From Streptomyces griseoloalbus (GTDB lineage: Bacteria; Actinomycetota; Actinomycetes; Streptomycetales; Streptomycetaceae), in NCBI GenBank assembly GCA_014650015.1, contig BMUD01000001.1:476197-540196 (forward strand): DNA of 64,000 bases. The letters run 5' to 3'. The stretch's first letter is position 1. Every line of letters begins with the position of its first letter. The notes below the pieces were generated by a model. That model worked only from the letters and a program-made list of their open reading frames with translations. It was not told the DNA's origin and made no database searches. A program made the position numbers and the translations under genes. This document shows positions 16,691 through 25,231 of this stretch, piece by piece.

Positions 16691-16721
16691 CCCCGGTCAT
16701 GACTCGGGTCATGACTCGGGT
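16686..16721 (+). repeat. 12-bp x3 tandem repeat over a stop codon
   Basis: CATGACCCCGGT, CATGACTCGGGT, CATGACTCGGGT follow one another. The TGA in the first unit (16688-16690) ends the zinc-ribbon gene, and in-frame TGAs recur at 16700-16702 and 16712-16714. Confidence 0.93.
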
Positions 16722-16829
16722 GAGGGCATTTCGGGCATAGGTGAGCCAAGCGAAACCGATTTGGTGTTGGCCCGGGTCGACCGTGTAAAGTTGGCGTCGC
16801 CGCCGGGGAAACCGGGCGGAGCAGGGCAA

Positions 16830-16902
16830 GGGGCTATAGCTCAGTTGGTAGAGCGCCTGCATGGCATGCAGGAGGTCAGGAGTTCAATTCTCCTTAGCTC
16901 CA
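16830..16902 (+). tRNA. tRNA-Ala (anticodon GGC), copy 2
   Basis: This is a 73-nt perfect copy of the tRNA at 16006, including the G3:U70 pair and anticodon GGC. TAAAGT at 16786-16791 is the likely -10. CCA is not fully encoded (A73 followed by CAG). Confidence 0.97.
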
Positions 16903-16909
16903 CAGAAGT

Positions 16910-16963
16910 CGAGGGCGGATCATCCGAATGGATGGTCCGCCCTCGCTGGTTGTGAGGGCGGAC
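16910..16963. terminator. Overlapping hairpins between tRNA-Ala copy 2 and the NuoF-like gene
   Basis: CGAGGGCGGATCATCC (16910-16925) pairs with 16930-16945 (one G:U) after a 4-base loop. The right arm can instead pair with GAGGGCGGAC at 16954-16963. The two mutually exclusive stems would stop transcripts from the tRNA (plus) and from the NuoF-like gene (minus, stop at 16969). Confidence 0.75.
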
Positions 16964-16968
16964 AGACC

Positions 16969-18579
16969 CTAGCGGCCCAGGGCGCGCCGCCCGCGGCCCT
17001 GGGAGAGCACCGGCAGATTGCGGGAGGGCGCCTTGGCCTGGGGGGCCTCGTCCTCTACGCGCAGGGCCAGCGCCGGGCAGCGGCGCACCGCGCGCAGCGC
17101 CTTCGCCTCGGCGAAGCGCGGCACCTGGGCCTGAGCCACCGTCGGGAAGCCGTCCGCGCCGAGCTGGAACACCTCCGGGAGGATGTCCGCGCACAGGCCG
17201 TGCCCCCGGCACAGCGTCCAGTCGACGTAGATCTTCTGGCGGCTGGGCCCGTTCTCCTCCCCGCCGCCACCAGGGATGCCCGTAGGCGCCCTGCCTCCCT
17301 CGAAGAGCGGCAGAACGCCCGTCACGGGCCGTCCGCAGCCGTTGCCGAGGACATGGGCGGCGAGGTCGTCGGTGAACGCCTTGAGCGTCGACTCCAGGAA
17401 CATCGCGGAGCCGTCGGGGTGCGAGCACGCGCCCCGGCGCTTCACGTTCTTGGCGACCTGCCTGACCGCCTCCAGGGCGGCCGGCCCGCCACCGTTCAGG
17501 ATGTCCTCCAGGCCGCGCGCGGCGGCCGGCAGCCCCAGGTAGCAGGGGCCGCACTGGCCCGCGCTCTCCTCGGCCAGCCACTGAGCCACCCGCAGCGACT
17601 CGCCCAGGGGGCAGGTGTCCTGACCGATCGGCAGGATCGCGCCCGCGCCGAGCGAACCGCCCACCGCGTCCAAGGAGTTGCGGGAGACGATCGCCTCGTC
17701 GACGGTCGCCGCGTCGATCCACTTGCCGTGGTAACCGCCCGTCAGCACGCCCTGCGGCACCGGCGGTGCCCCGGCGAGTTGGAGGACGTAGCGCAGCGGC
17801 ACGCCCGTCGGCACCTCGATCACCATGGGGCGGGCCACCGCGCCGGACACCGTGAGCATCACGGTGCCCGGCTCGTCGTAGAGGCCGGTGTTGCCGTAGC
17901 GCTCCGGGCCGATGCGGGCGGCGATGGCGAGCTGGGCGAAGGTCTCGGCGTTCGACAGCAGGGTGGGCGCGCCGCCGACGCCGCTGCGCGAGGCGCTGAC
18001 CTTGCGGCCCGGCGGGATCGCCGGGCCGCCGTCGATGGAGCGGATCAGGGAGGCCGCGGCCCCGGTGACCATACGGACCGGGTTGCGCTGCACACGGGCG
18101 CGCAGCACCGACCGGCGCCCGTTGCTCAGTCCGCGTTCGGCGAGCGCGGCCTCCATGGAGCGCTGGGTGGACTCCCGGGTGACCCCCACCACGAGCGTGC
18201 GGGCCCCCATGGCCTCGGCGCACAGCAGAGCGCCGTCCAGGATGAGATGCGGGGCACGGTTGATCAGCACCGTGTCCTTGCGGCAGGCCGGCTCGTCCTC
18301 GCTGCCGTTGACGACGACGACCGGCCGGACGCCGCGCTTGATCGCCGATTCGGCGACCGAGCGCAGCTTCCTGTGGAAGGGGAAGCCCGCGCCGCCGCGG
18401 CCCCTGAGGTTGATGCGTTCGGCGAGCTGCGCGAGCTGCTCACCGCCCAGGGGCTCGAGCGGCCCGTGCACCTTGAGGTGCATGGGCAGATCGAGCCGGT
18501 CGACAAGGTCGAAGCCCGACGTGAGCTGGGGAAGACCGACCACGCGGACTTCGGGTACGTCGGGCAGGGCCTCGTTCAC
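16969..18579 (-). CDS. NuoF-like NADH/flavin/iron-sulfur protein fused to a ferredoxin domain
   Basis: The 536-residue protein resembles the NADH-dehydrogenase subunit NuoF: FMN site GRGGAGFPFHRK (about 59-70), NGSEDEPACRKD, and LLSNAETFAQL before an SLBB segment. The [4Fe-4S] motif reads ESAGQCGPC, so the first of the usual four cysteines is alanine; the distal cysteine is in RRGACSHPDG. A C-terminal ferredoxin-like part has CRGHGLC and RRCPAL, i.e. a CxxHxxC...CP pattern known from [3Fe-4S]-type actinobacterial ferredoxins. Its ATG overlaps the stop of the upstream membrane gene, so the two are coupled. Inferred role: take electrons from NADH and pass them to the membrane cytochrome-like partner. 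It is not part of a complex I operon. Confidence 0.85.
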   Translation of the reverse strand: MNEALPDVPEVRVVGLPQLTSGFDLVDRLDLPMHLKVHGPLEPLGGEQLAQLAERINLRGRGGAGFPFHRKLRSVAESAIKRGVRPVVVVNGSEDEPACRKDTVLINRAPHLILDGALLCAEAMGARTLVVGVTRESTQRSMEAALAERGLSNGRRSVLRARVQRNPVRMVTGAAASLIRSIDGGPAIPPGRKVSASRSGVGGAPTLLSNAETFAQLAIAARIGPERYGNTGLYDEPGTVMLTVSGAVARPMVIEVPTGVPLRYVLQLAGAPPVPQGVLTGGYHGKWIDAATVDEAIVSRNSLDAVGGSLGAGAILPIGQDTCPLGESLRVAQWLAEESAGQCGPCYLGLPAAARGLEDILNGGGPAALEAVRQVAKNVKRRGACSHPDGSAMFLESTLKAFTDDLAAHVLGNGCGRPVTGVLPLFEGGRAPTGIPGGGGEENGPSRQKIYVDWTLCRGHGLCADILPEVFQLGADGFPTVAQAQVPRFAEAKALRAVRRCPALALRVEDEAPQAKAPSRNLPVLSQGRGRRALGR

Positions 18580-19820
18580 TTAAAGCCTCCGGAAGGCGTG
18601 TTCCAAGGTTCGCCCGAACCCGGTGCGTCGAAGTCGTAGGACGACGAGGGCGACGCACCGGGGAGCGTTTCAGTGGCGGGACCGCTGTTGTACGTGTCAC
18701 TGGGGTTGTACGTGCCGTAGAGGGTGTTCGTCTCAGCGGTGTCGTACACATCACTCGAGCCGTAGCCGGAGCCGACCGAATTGTCATACGCCGGGACGGT
18801 GTATCCGGTGTCGTTGAGCGGGTCGTACGCCGACGGCGGTGCCTCACCGACCGGCGGCGGGGACGGGATCGGCCAGTTGCCCGAGGTGCTGGACGGGCCG
18901 TCCACGCGCGGCATGGCCTCCGTGCGCTGCAGGTCCGGCGGCAGCTCCATGCGGGCGGTTCCCCCGGTGAGCGGCGTCTGCCACGGTGACGGGGCGGGTG
19001 TCGAGACCGCGCGGTAGGCGGCGGCGAAGCCGTTCGCCGGTTCCGGGGCGGCGGCCCGCTCGGCGGTCTCGTACAGCGGGCGCCCGCCGCGAGGGCGCTC
19101 GTCGCCCCGCGCGGAGGCACGCCGGCCCCCGTGTCCGGGCAGGGCGGACCCGGCCGCGCGCGACCTGCTTTCCTCCAGGTTCTCGCGGTCGCGCTGCTCG
19201 GTGGGGCCGAGCAGCGAGGTGATCCGGCCGGCGATTCTGCGCTTTACCGGGCGTGGGGAGGCGCGCAGCACGAGGGCCGCCGTGACGCCGACCACGGACA
19301 GCCCGTAGAGGATCACGAAGACCGGCTTCGCCTCGCGGCCCGCGTACAGGCCGTGGACCAGCGCGGCGCACCAGGCCGGGTACGCCAGCATGTGCATCGC
19401 CCGCCAGCGGGCCGCGACCGGGGCCGGGGAGGCGAAGCGGTTGCGCAGTGCGCCGGTGATGCCCACGAAGAACATCAGCAGGCCGGCGAGGGTGCCGAGC
19501 CCGATGAGGAAGGTGCGGCCGGTGACGGCCTCGTCGTCGGTGAGGGCCAGTCCGAACGGGATCACGGCGGCGATCCAGGAGGTGTGCTCCTGTGCCACTT
19601 TGATGCCGATGTGCATCAGCAGGAAGACGATCGAGGCGACCGCGGTCGTCCGGTGCACCGCCTGCGCCAGGATCCGCTGACGGGGGCCGAGCAGGATCCG
19701 GTCCTGGGCGACGAGTCCCCAGATCACCGAGCAGCTCAGGCAGACCAGCGACAGGACGCCCACACCGAAGCCGAGGAACTCGGCGAGCCAGTCGTCCGCC
19801 GTGCTGTCGTCCGGCCTCAC
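18576..19820 (-). CDS. Ferric-reductase-like / cytochrome b-type membrane protein with disordered tail
   Basis: A GTG at 19820 with GGGAGG six bases upstream gives 414 residues; an ATG at 19925 in frame lacks such a site. About six transmembrane helices fill residues 12-215. Histidines in paired helices (QAVHRTTAV, LMHIGIKV, MHMLAYPAWCAALVHGLY) are placed like the haem-b ligands of ferric-reductase-type domains. The C-terminal 170 residues are Ser/Tyr/Pro/Gly-rich and disordered, probably cytosolic. Its stop overlaps the start of the NuoF-like gene by four bases. Together they would form a transmembrane electron-transfer pair; the final acceptor is unknown. Confidence 0.82.
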   Translation of the reverse strand: MRPDDSTADDWLAEFLGFGVGVLSLVCLSCSVIWGLVAQDRILLGPRQRILAQAVHRTTAVASIVFLLMHIGIKVAQEHTSWIAAVIPFGLALTDDEAVTGRTFLIGLGTLAGLLMFFVGITGALRNRFASPAPVAARWRAMHMLAYPAWCAALVHGLYAGREAKPVFVILYGLSVVGVTAALVLRASPRPVKRRIAGRITSLLGPTEQRDRENLEESRSRAAGSALPGHGGRRASARGDERPRGGRPLYETAERAAAPEPANGFAAAYRAVSTPAPSPWQTPLTGGTARMELPPDLQRTEAMPRVDGPSSTSGNWPIPSPPPVGEAPPSAYDPLNDTGYTVPAYDNSVGSGYGSSDVYDTAETNTLYGTYNPSDTYNSGPATETLPGASPSSSYDFDAPGSGEPWNTPSGGFK

Positions 19821-20165
19821 GACCTGCCTCCCGACGCCACGACGCGAAGCGGGCACGGCTCGGCCGCAGCCGACCGGCCCCGTGCGGGAGGTGGGCTGCT
19901 GTCTGGACGAGAGTTCATGGGGCAACTCCGAAAGGTTCGGTAAAGCGGTCCCGCTGCCGAACTGTAGAGCTCGTCATACCGATGAGTACGAGGTTTGAGT
20001 TATTGCGCTGTTATCACATGACGACGCGCTCGTTGCGATGTCCCTTAGTGGTTGTTACGCGGAGTAACCGTGCGCATCGGCCGGCGTGGGGAGCGCGTCG
20101 GGTCGGCGTGCGAAGGGCGTCGCGCCGCGGTGAGAAGCGCGTCGCGGCCGGAACGAGGGCTGCGG
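19821..20165. other. Intergenic region upstream of leuS and the cytochrome-like gene
   Basis: This divergent gap has an AT-richer stretch (about 19930-20060) suited to promoters and a short inverted repeat GTTAC-N5-GTAAC at 20054-20068 that could be an operator. I find no open frame with a convincing start and no clear -35/-10 pair for the minus-strand gene. Confidence 0.5.
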
Positions 20166-20177
20166 TACCCTAGCGCC
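20166..20177 (+). promoter_or_regulatory. Predicted promoter of leuS leader
   Basis: TACCCT (20166-20171) ends six bases before the ATG of a short Leu-rich leader peptide, so the leader would be translated from a leaderless transcript. Confidence 0.6.
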
Positions 20178-20216
20178 ATGCGTGCCGTACGCCTTCTGCT
20201 TAGCGAGCCGCGCTGA
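20178..20216 (+). CDS. Leader peptide with three consecutive Leu codons (12 aa)
   Basis: The peptide is MRAVRLLLSEPR followed by TGA. Three leucine codons in a row (CTT CTG CTT) in a 12-residue frame, placed just after a promoter and before a terminator-like hairpin and leuS, are the hallmark of ribosome-mediated attenuation. Slow decoding of leucine codons, i.e. a shortage of charged tRNA-Leu, would stall the ribosome and change folding of the following RNA. CTT is also a rarely used leucine codon in GC-rich genomes, which would sharpen the response. Confidence 0.75.
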   Translation: MRAVRLLLSEPR

Positions 20217-20287
20217 TCAGTCCCGACCGCCGGTGACAGGCCGGTCGGAATCGGCGCGGCGTCCCCTCCTGTGCGAGGGGATTTTTC
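20205..20287 (+). promoter_or_regulatory. leuS attenuator: nested stems and terminator hairpin
   Basis: GCCGCGC near the leader stop (about 20207-20213) can pair with GCGCGGC (20254-20260), enclosing an inner CCGACC/GGTCGG stem (20223-20248). Next comes TCCCCTC (20262-20268) / GAGGGGA (20275-20281) with a TTTTT run, a typical terminator. leuS begins 55 bases later. The terminator is clear; which stem acts as antiterminator is not resolved. Confidence 0.7.
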
Positions 20288-20341
20288 ATTTCCGGAAAGC
20301 CGCAGCAGCAGGCAGAGACGATCGATGGAGCATTGAGGATC

Positions 20342-23227
20342 ATGAGCGAGACGAACCCCGCTGCCACCGCAGCCGCGGAGGCAGCGCCGCACCGCTACAC
20401 GGCCGCCCTGGCGGCCGAGATCGAGGCACGCTGGCAGGACTTCTGGGACGCCGAGGGCACGTACGCCGCTCCCAACCCCGGCGGCGACCTGGCGGGCGAC
20501 GCGGAGACGGTCGCCAGGCCCAAGAAGTTCATCATGGACATGTTCCCCTACCCCTCCGGTGCGGGACTGCACGTCGGTCACCCGCTGGGGTACATCGCCA
20601 CCGACGTCTACGCCCGCTTCCAGCGCATGACCGGGCACAACGTCCTGCACACCCTGGGCTTCGACGCCTTCGGCCTGCCCGCCGAGCAGTACGCCGTGCA
20701 GACCGGCACGCACCCGCGCGTGTCCACCGAAGCCAACATGGAGAACATGAAGTCCCAGCTGCGCCGGCTGGGCCTGGGCCACGACAAGCGCCGGTCGTTC
20801 GCCACGATCGACCCGGAGTACTACAAGTGGACCCAGTGGATCTTCCTGCAGATCTTCAACTCCTGGTACGACGAGCGGGCGGACAAGGCCCGTCCGATCT
20901 CCGAGCTGATCGCGCTCTTCGAGTCCGGTGAGCGCCCCGTACCGGGCCACACGCGCGCGTGGAGCGAACTGAGCGAGGCCGAGCGCGCCGACGTCCTGGG
21001 CGAGTTCCGCCTGGCCTACGCCTCCGACGCGCCCGTCAACTGGTGCCCCGGCCTGGGCACCGTGCTGGCCAACGAGGAGGTCACCGCCGACGGCCGCTCC
21101 GAGCGCGGCAACTTCCCCGTCTTCAAGGCCAAGCTGCGGCAGTGGAACATGCGGATCACGGCCTATGCCGACCGCCTCCTCGACGACCTGGACGCCCTGG
21201 ACTGGCCCGAGGCCATCAAGCTGCAGCAGCGCAACTGGATCGGCCGCTCCGAGGGCGCCCGCGTCGACTTCCCCATCGACGGCGAGCGCATCACCGTCTT
21301 CACCACCCGCCCGGACACCCTGTTCGGCGCGACCTACATGGTGCTGGCGCCCGAGCACCCGCTGGTCGAGAAGTTCACCCCGGACGCCTGGCCCGAGGGC
21401 ACCCACGAGGTGTGGACCGGCGGCCACGCGACCCCCTCCGAGGCCGTCGCCGCGTACCGCGCGCAGGCCGCCTCGAAGTCCGACGTCGAGCGCCAGGCCG
21501 AGGCCAAGGACAAGACCGGCGTCTTCATCGGCGCGTACGCCACCAACCCGGTCAACGGCGCGCGGGTTCCCGTCTTCATCGCCGACTACGTCCTGATGGG
21601 CTACGGCACCGGCGCGATCATGGCCGTCCCCGGCCACGACACGCGCGACTTCGCGTTCGCGCGCGCCTTCGAGCTGCCCATCACCTGCGTGGTCGAGCCG
21701 ACCGACGGCCGCGGCACCGACCCGTCGACGTGGGACGACGCCTTCGTGTCGTACGACGCGAAGATCGTGAACTCCTCCGGCGCGGACGTCTCCCTGGACG
21801 GCCTCGGCGTCGTCGAGGCCAAGGCGCGCGTCACCGAGTGGCTGGAGAACCGGGGCCACGGCGAGGGCACCGTCAACTTCCGGCTGCGGGACTGGCTGTT
21901 CAGCCGGCAGCGCTACTGGGGCGAGCCCTTCCCGATCGTCTACGACGAGGACGGCGTCGCCCACGCCCTGCCCGAGTCGATGCTGCCGCTGGAGCTGCCC
22001 GAGGTCGAGGACTACTCGCCGCGCACCTTCGACCCGGACGACGCCGACACCCAGCCCGAGACGCCGCTGTCGCGCAACGAGGACTGGGTCAACGTCACCC
22101 TGGACCTGGGCGACGGGCCGAAGAAGTACCGGCGCGAGACCAACACCATGCCCAACTGGGCCGGTTCCTGCTGGTACGAGCTGCGCTACCTGGACCCGCA
22201 CAACTCCGAGAAGCTGGTCGACCCGGCCATCGAGCAGTACTGGATGGGCCCGCGCGAGGGCATGCCGCACGGCGGCGTCGACCTGTACGTCGGCGGCGCC
22301 GAACACGCGGTGCTGCACCTGCTGTACGCCCGCTTCTGGTCCAAGGTGCTGTACGACCTGGGCCACGTGTCGTCGGCGGAGCCGTTCCACAAGCTGTTCA
22401 ACCAGGGCATGATCCAGGCCTACGTCTACCGCGACAGCCGGGGCATCGCGGTGCCGGCCGCCGAGGTGGAGGAGCGCGACGGCGGTTACTACTACCAGGG
22501 CGAGAAGGTCTCCCGACTGCTGGGCAAGATGGGCAAGTCCCTGAAGAACGCCGTCACTCCGGACGAGATCTGCGCCGAGTACGGGGCCGACACGCTGCGC
22601 CTGTACGAGATGGCCATGGGCCCGCTGGACGTGTCGCGGCCGTGGGACACCCGCGCGGTGGTCGGTCAGTTCCGGCTGCTGCAGAGGCTGTGGCGCAACA
22701 TCGTCGACGAGGCGACCGGCGAGGTGACCGTCGTCGACGTCGAGACGGCCGACATCGACGAGGACACCCTGCGCGCCCTGCACAAGGCGATCGACGGGGT
22801 GCGCGGCGACCTGGAGGGCATGCGCTTCAACACCGCCATCGCCAAGGTCACCGAGCTGAACAACCACCTGACCAAGCGGCAGGGCGCGCTGCCGCGCTCC
22901 GTCGCCGAGCCCCTGGTGCTGATGGTCGCGCCGCTGGCCCCGCACATCGGCGAGGAGCTGTGGCGCAAGCTGGGCCACACGGACTCGGTGGTGCACCAGG
23001 ACTTCCCGGTGGCCGACCCGGCGTACGTGGTCGACGAGACCGTGACCTGCGTGGTGCAGATCAAGGGCAAGGTCAAGGCGCGGCTGGAGGTGTCCCCGGG
23101 CATCTCGGAGAACGAGCTGGAGAAGGTGGCGCTGGCCGACGAGAGGGTCGTCGCGGCGCTGGACGGGGCCGGGATCCGCAAGGTGATCGTCCGGGCGCCG
23201 AAGCTGGTGAACATCGTTCCGGCGTGA
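20342..23227 (+). CDS. leuS: Leucyl-tRNA synthetase
   Basis: The enzyme charges tRNA-Leu in the cytoplasm. The 961-residue class I synthetase has the HIGH-type motif HVGH (in [17 protein letters not shown], near residue 77), an editing (CP1) domain with [19 protein letters not shown] and [14 protein letters not shown], and the KMSKS-type loop KMGKSLKN near residue 730. The ATG at 20342 follows TTGAGGA; a TTG nine bases earlier is a poorer choice. It sits behind a Leu-rich leader peptide and terminator, implying control by leucyl-tRNA charging. A GC-rich hairpin follows the gene. Confidence 0.98.
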   Translation: MSETNPAATAAAEAAPHRYTAALAAEIEARWQDFWDAEGTYAAPNPGGDLAGDAETVARPKKFIMDMFPYPSGAGLHVGHPLGYIATDVYARFQRMTGHNVLHTLGFDAFGLPAEQYAVQTGTHPRVSTEANMENMKSQLRRLGLGHDKRRSFATIDPEYYKWTQWIFLQIFNSWYDERADKARPISELIALFESGERPVPGHTRAWSELSEAERADVLGEFRLAYASDAPVNWCPGLGTVLANEEVTADGRSERGNFPVFKAKLRQWNMRITAYADRLLDDLDALDWPEAIKLQQRNWIGRSEGARVDFPIDGERITVFTTRPDTLFGATYMVLAPEHPLVEKFTPDAWPEGTHEVWTGGHATPSEAVAAYRAQAASKSDVERQAEAKDKTGVFIGAYATNPVNGARVPVFIADYVLMGYGTGAIMAVPGHDTRDFAFARAFELPITCVVEPTDGRGTDPSTWDDAFVSYDAKIVNSSGADVSLDGLGVVEAKARVTEWLENRGHGEGTVNFRLRDWLFSRQRYWGEPFPIVYDEDGVAHALPESMLPLELPEVEDYSPRTFDPDDADTQPETPLSRNEDWVNVTLDLGDGPKKYRRETNTMPNWAGSCWYELRYLDPHNSEKLVDPAIEQYWMGPREGMPHGGVDLYVGGAEHAVLHLLYARFWSKVLYDLGHVSSAEPFHKLFNQGMIQAYVYRDSRGIAVPAAEVEERDGGYYYQGEKVSRLLGKMGKSLKNAVTPDEICAEYGADTLRLYEMAMGPLDVSRPWDTRAVVGQFRLLQRLWRNIVDEATGEVTVVDVETADIDEDTLRALHKAIDGVRGDLEGMRFNTAIAKVTELNNHLTKRQGALPRSVAEPLVLMVAPLAPHIGEELWRKLGHTDSVVHQDFPVADPAYVVDETVTCVVQIKGKVKARLEVSPGISENELEKVALADERVVAALDGAGIRKVIVRAPKLVNIVPA

Positions 23228-23238
23228 GGTGAGCGTCA

Positions 23239-23277
23239 GGGCCCGTCCGGCGGTCGGCATGGTCCGCCGGAGGGCCC
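23239..23277 (+). terminator. leuS terminator hairpin
   Basis: GGGCCC-GT-CCGGCGG pairs with CCGCCGG-A-GGGCCC around a 10-base loop, starting 12 bases after the leuS stop. It has no T-run. Confidence 0.7.
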
Positions 23278-23445
23278 AGGGGTCCGGAGTCCGGGTCCAG
23301 GGGTCTGGGGCCCGCGGGTCCGGGTGATCCCCTACGGGCAGGTTCGGGGTTTGTCAGGAACTCCGGACCTGCCCGTTGCGTTTACCGTTGAAGAGCGGCG
23401 CGAAGTGCGCCGGGACAGATGAGAAGGGCCCGGAGGAGGAGCTTC

Positions 23446-24192
23446 GTGGAAGCGGTGTTCGCAGTGGTCGCGTTGCTCTTCGTGCTCTTCGTCGTGCTTG
23501 GCGCGTACGCCACGGTGAAGGTCGTCGGCGCCGCCAAGCGCAGCGCGGACCGCCACATCACCCAGGCCCGCCGCACGGTGGAGGACCACACCCTGAGGGC
23601 CAAGGCCTTCGCCCAGCCCGGCCCGGCCGGCGAGATCGCCCAGCTCCGGCTCAAGCTGCGCACCTCGATGCGGGCCACCCAGGACGCGCTGGAGGCCGCC
23701 GTCGCCGAGGACGAGTCCCTCAAGGAGTCCCTCGGCCTCTTCCAGCGGCTCAGCGCGCACGGCCACGAACTGGACGGCGAACTCAGGCGCCTGGAGTCCG
23801 AACCGGACCGCGCCACGCTCTCCGGGCGGCTGCCCGAGCTGCGCGAGCGCACCGAGCGCATCACGAGTGCCGCGGACTCCCTGCGCTGGGCCGCCCGCGA
23901 CCGCGCCCACCGTTTCGCGGCCGACGACCTGGACTCCCTGAGCGAGCAGATCGACATGGAGGCCGGGGCCCTGCGGCACTGGACCACCACGGAACCGCGC
24001 CCCACACCCCCGCCCTGGCCCGAAGCCCCCACCGCCGACGCCCCGCGGGCCGGTCAGAACCGGCCGGAGACACCGGAGCCCGCCCGGGCACGCGAACCGG
24101 AACAGGAGCCCGCGCGGCCCGCCATCACCCCGCCCGCGCCGCGTCCCACCTACCCCTGGCAGAAGAAGCGCCGCCCCGAGAGCACCACGTGA
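23446..24192 (+). CDS. Membrane-anchored coiled-coil protein of unknown function
   Basis: The GTG at 23446 follows GGAGGAGGA by five bases, giving 248 residues. A transmembrane helix covers about residues 3-24 (VFAVVALLFVLFVVLGAYATV). The next 150 residues are almost entirely charged helix (ARRTVEDHTLRAKAFAQ, LRLKLRTSMRATQDALEAAVAEDESLKESL, RLPELRERTERI) likely to form coiled coils in the cytosol, with a proline-rich tail ending WQKKRRPESTT. Topology and basic tail suggest a cytosolic body anchored at the N terminus. No enzymatic motif is visible. Confidence 0.8.
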   Translation: MEAVFAVVALLFVLFVVLGAYATVKVVGAAKRSADRHITQARRTVEDHTLRAKAFAQPGPAGEIAQLRLKLRTSMRATQDALEAAVAEDESLKESLGLFQRLSAHGHELDGELRRLESEPDRATLSGRLPELRERTERITSAADSLRWAARDRAHRFAADDLDSLSEQIDMEAGALRHWTTTEPRPTPPPWPEAPTADAPRAGQNRPETPEPARAREPEQEPARPAITPPAPRPTYPWQKKRRPESTT

Positions 24193-24236
24193 GTCGTGCC
24201 CGCGGGGCCGGGCTGCCGCAGGGGCACTACGGCAGG

Positions 24237-24249
24237 TAACCTCCAGCTC
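24237..24249 (+). promoter_or_regulatory. Predicted leaderless promoter of degV-like gene
   Basis: TAACCT (24237-24242) lies seven bases before the ATG at 24250, which has no ribosome-binding site. Confidence 0.45.
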
Positions 24250-25095
24250 ATGTCCCGCCATGTCGCGATCGTCACCGATTCCACGGCCTACCTGCCGGCC
24301 CGGACGATGGAGCGGCACCGCATCACGGCGGTACCCCTGACCGTGGTCCTCGGCGACCGCGCGCTCGAAGAGGGCACCGAGATCTCCACCCGCTCCCTCG
24401 CCCAGGCTTTGCAGAAGCGGCGCCCGGTGACGACGTCCCGGCCCGGCCCCGAGGTCTTCGCCGAGACCTACCGGAAGGTCGCCGAGTCCGGTGCGACCGG
24501 CATCGTCTCCCTCCACCTCTCCGCCGAACTGTCCGGCACCCACGACGCGGCGGTCGTGGCCGCCCGCCGGGCACCGGTGCCGGTGCGCGTGGTGGACACC
24601 GGCATGATCGCGATGGCGCTCGGGTTCTGCGCCCTCGCCGCGGCGGAGACCGCGGAGGCGGGCGGCACGGTGGACGAGGCGGTCACGGCCGCGGAGAAAC
24701 GGGCGGCGGACACCTCGGCCTACTTCTACGTGGACACCCTCGACTATCTGCGCCGCGGCGGCCGTATCGGCGCCGCCCAGGCGCTGTTGGGCTCGGCCCT
24801 CGCGGTGAAGCCGCTGCTGCAACTGGCGGGCGGCCGTATCGAACCGCTGGAGAAGGTGCGGACGGCGTCGAAGGCGATCGCCCGGCTGGAGGAGATCGCG
24901 GCCGAACGGGCGGGCGGCGGGGAGGTCGACGTCGCCGTCCACCATCTCGCCGCCCCGGACCGCGCGTCGGCCCTCGCGGAGCGGCTCAGGACCCGGCTGC
25001 CGGGCCTGGCCGACCTGCATGTCAGCGAGGTGGGCGCGGTGATCGGGGCACATACGGGGCCCGGGCTGCTGGGGGTCGTGGTCTCGGCTCGATGA
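24250..25095 (+). CDS. DegV family fatty-acid-binding protein
   Basis: DegV/FakB proteins hold a fatty acid and, with a kinase partner (FakA), present it for phosphorylation. The 281-residue product shows the family start VAIVTDSTAYLP, the SRPGPEVFAETYRK loop, the lipid carboxylate-binding serine region GIVSLHLSAELSGTHDAA and the YFYVDTLDYLRRGGRIG signature. No FakA homologue lies nearby. The ComEA gene follows after a gap of about 140 bases. Confidence 0.92.
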   Translation: MSRHVAIVTDSTAYLPARTMERHRITAVPLTVVLGDRALEEGTEISTRSLAQALQKRRPVTTSRPGPEVFAETYRKVAESGATGIVSLHLSAELSGTHDAAVVAARRAPVPVRVVDTGMIAMALGFCALAAAETAEAGGTVDEAVTAAEKRAADTSAYFYVDTLDYLRRGGRIGAAQALLGSALAVKPLLQLAGGRIEPLEKVRTASKAIARLEEIAAERAGGGEVDVAVHHLAAPDRASALAERLRTRLPGLADLHVSEVGAVIGAHTGPGLLGVVVSAR

Positions 25096-25153
25096 GGCGG
25101 TCGGCCGGTCTGTCGGCCCGTCGCGTGACCTCGTACTCGTACGGGTGACGGAG

Positions 25154-25162
25154 TTGTCCACA
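25154..25162 (+). promoter_or_regulatory. Single DnaA-box-like sequence
   Basis: TTGTCCACA matches the streptomycete DnaA-box consensus exactly. It lies 70 bases before comEA. One copy alone cannot be an origin; it might let DnaA influence comEA or be chance. Confidence 0.35.
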
Positions 25163-25231
25163 ACCGGGCGGTGATCCACGGGGATCGAGCAAGATCATCG
25201 CGGGTGGGGCGCGGTGCCGGATCCTGCTCGC

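Noticed and set aside
16006-16902. Genomic island bounded by tRNA direct repeats
   Set aside because: The interval holds only two small genes, no integrase or mobility gene, and each tRNA is complete.
19821-20165. Additional gene upstream of leuS
   Set aside because: No frame with a plausible start, codon bias and homology is present apart from the 12-residue leader peptide.
20045-23260. Very long open frame antisense to leuS, and similar antisense frames over most genes
   Set aside because: In GC-rich DNA the complementary strand of a real gene stays open because its third positions are G/C. These frames have no start signals or homology and overlap clear genes.
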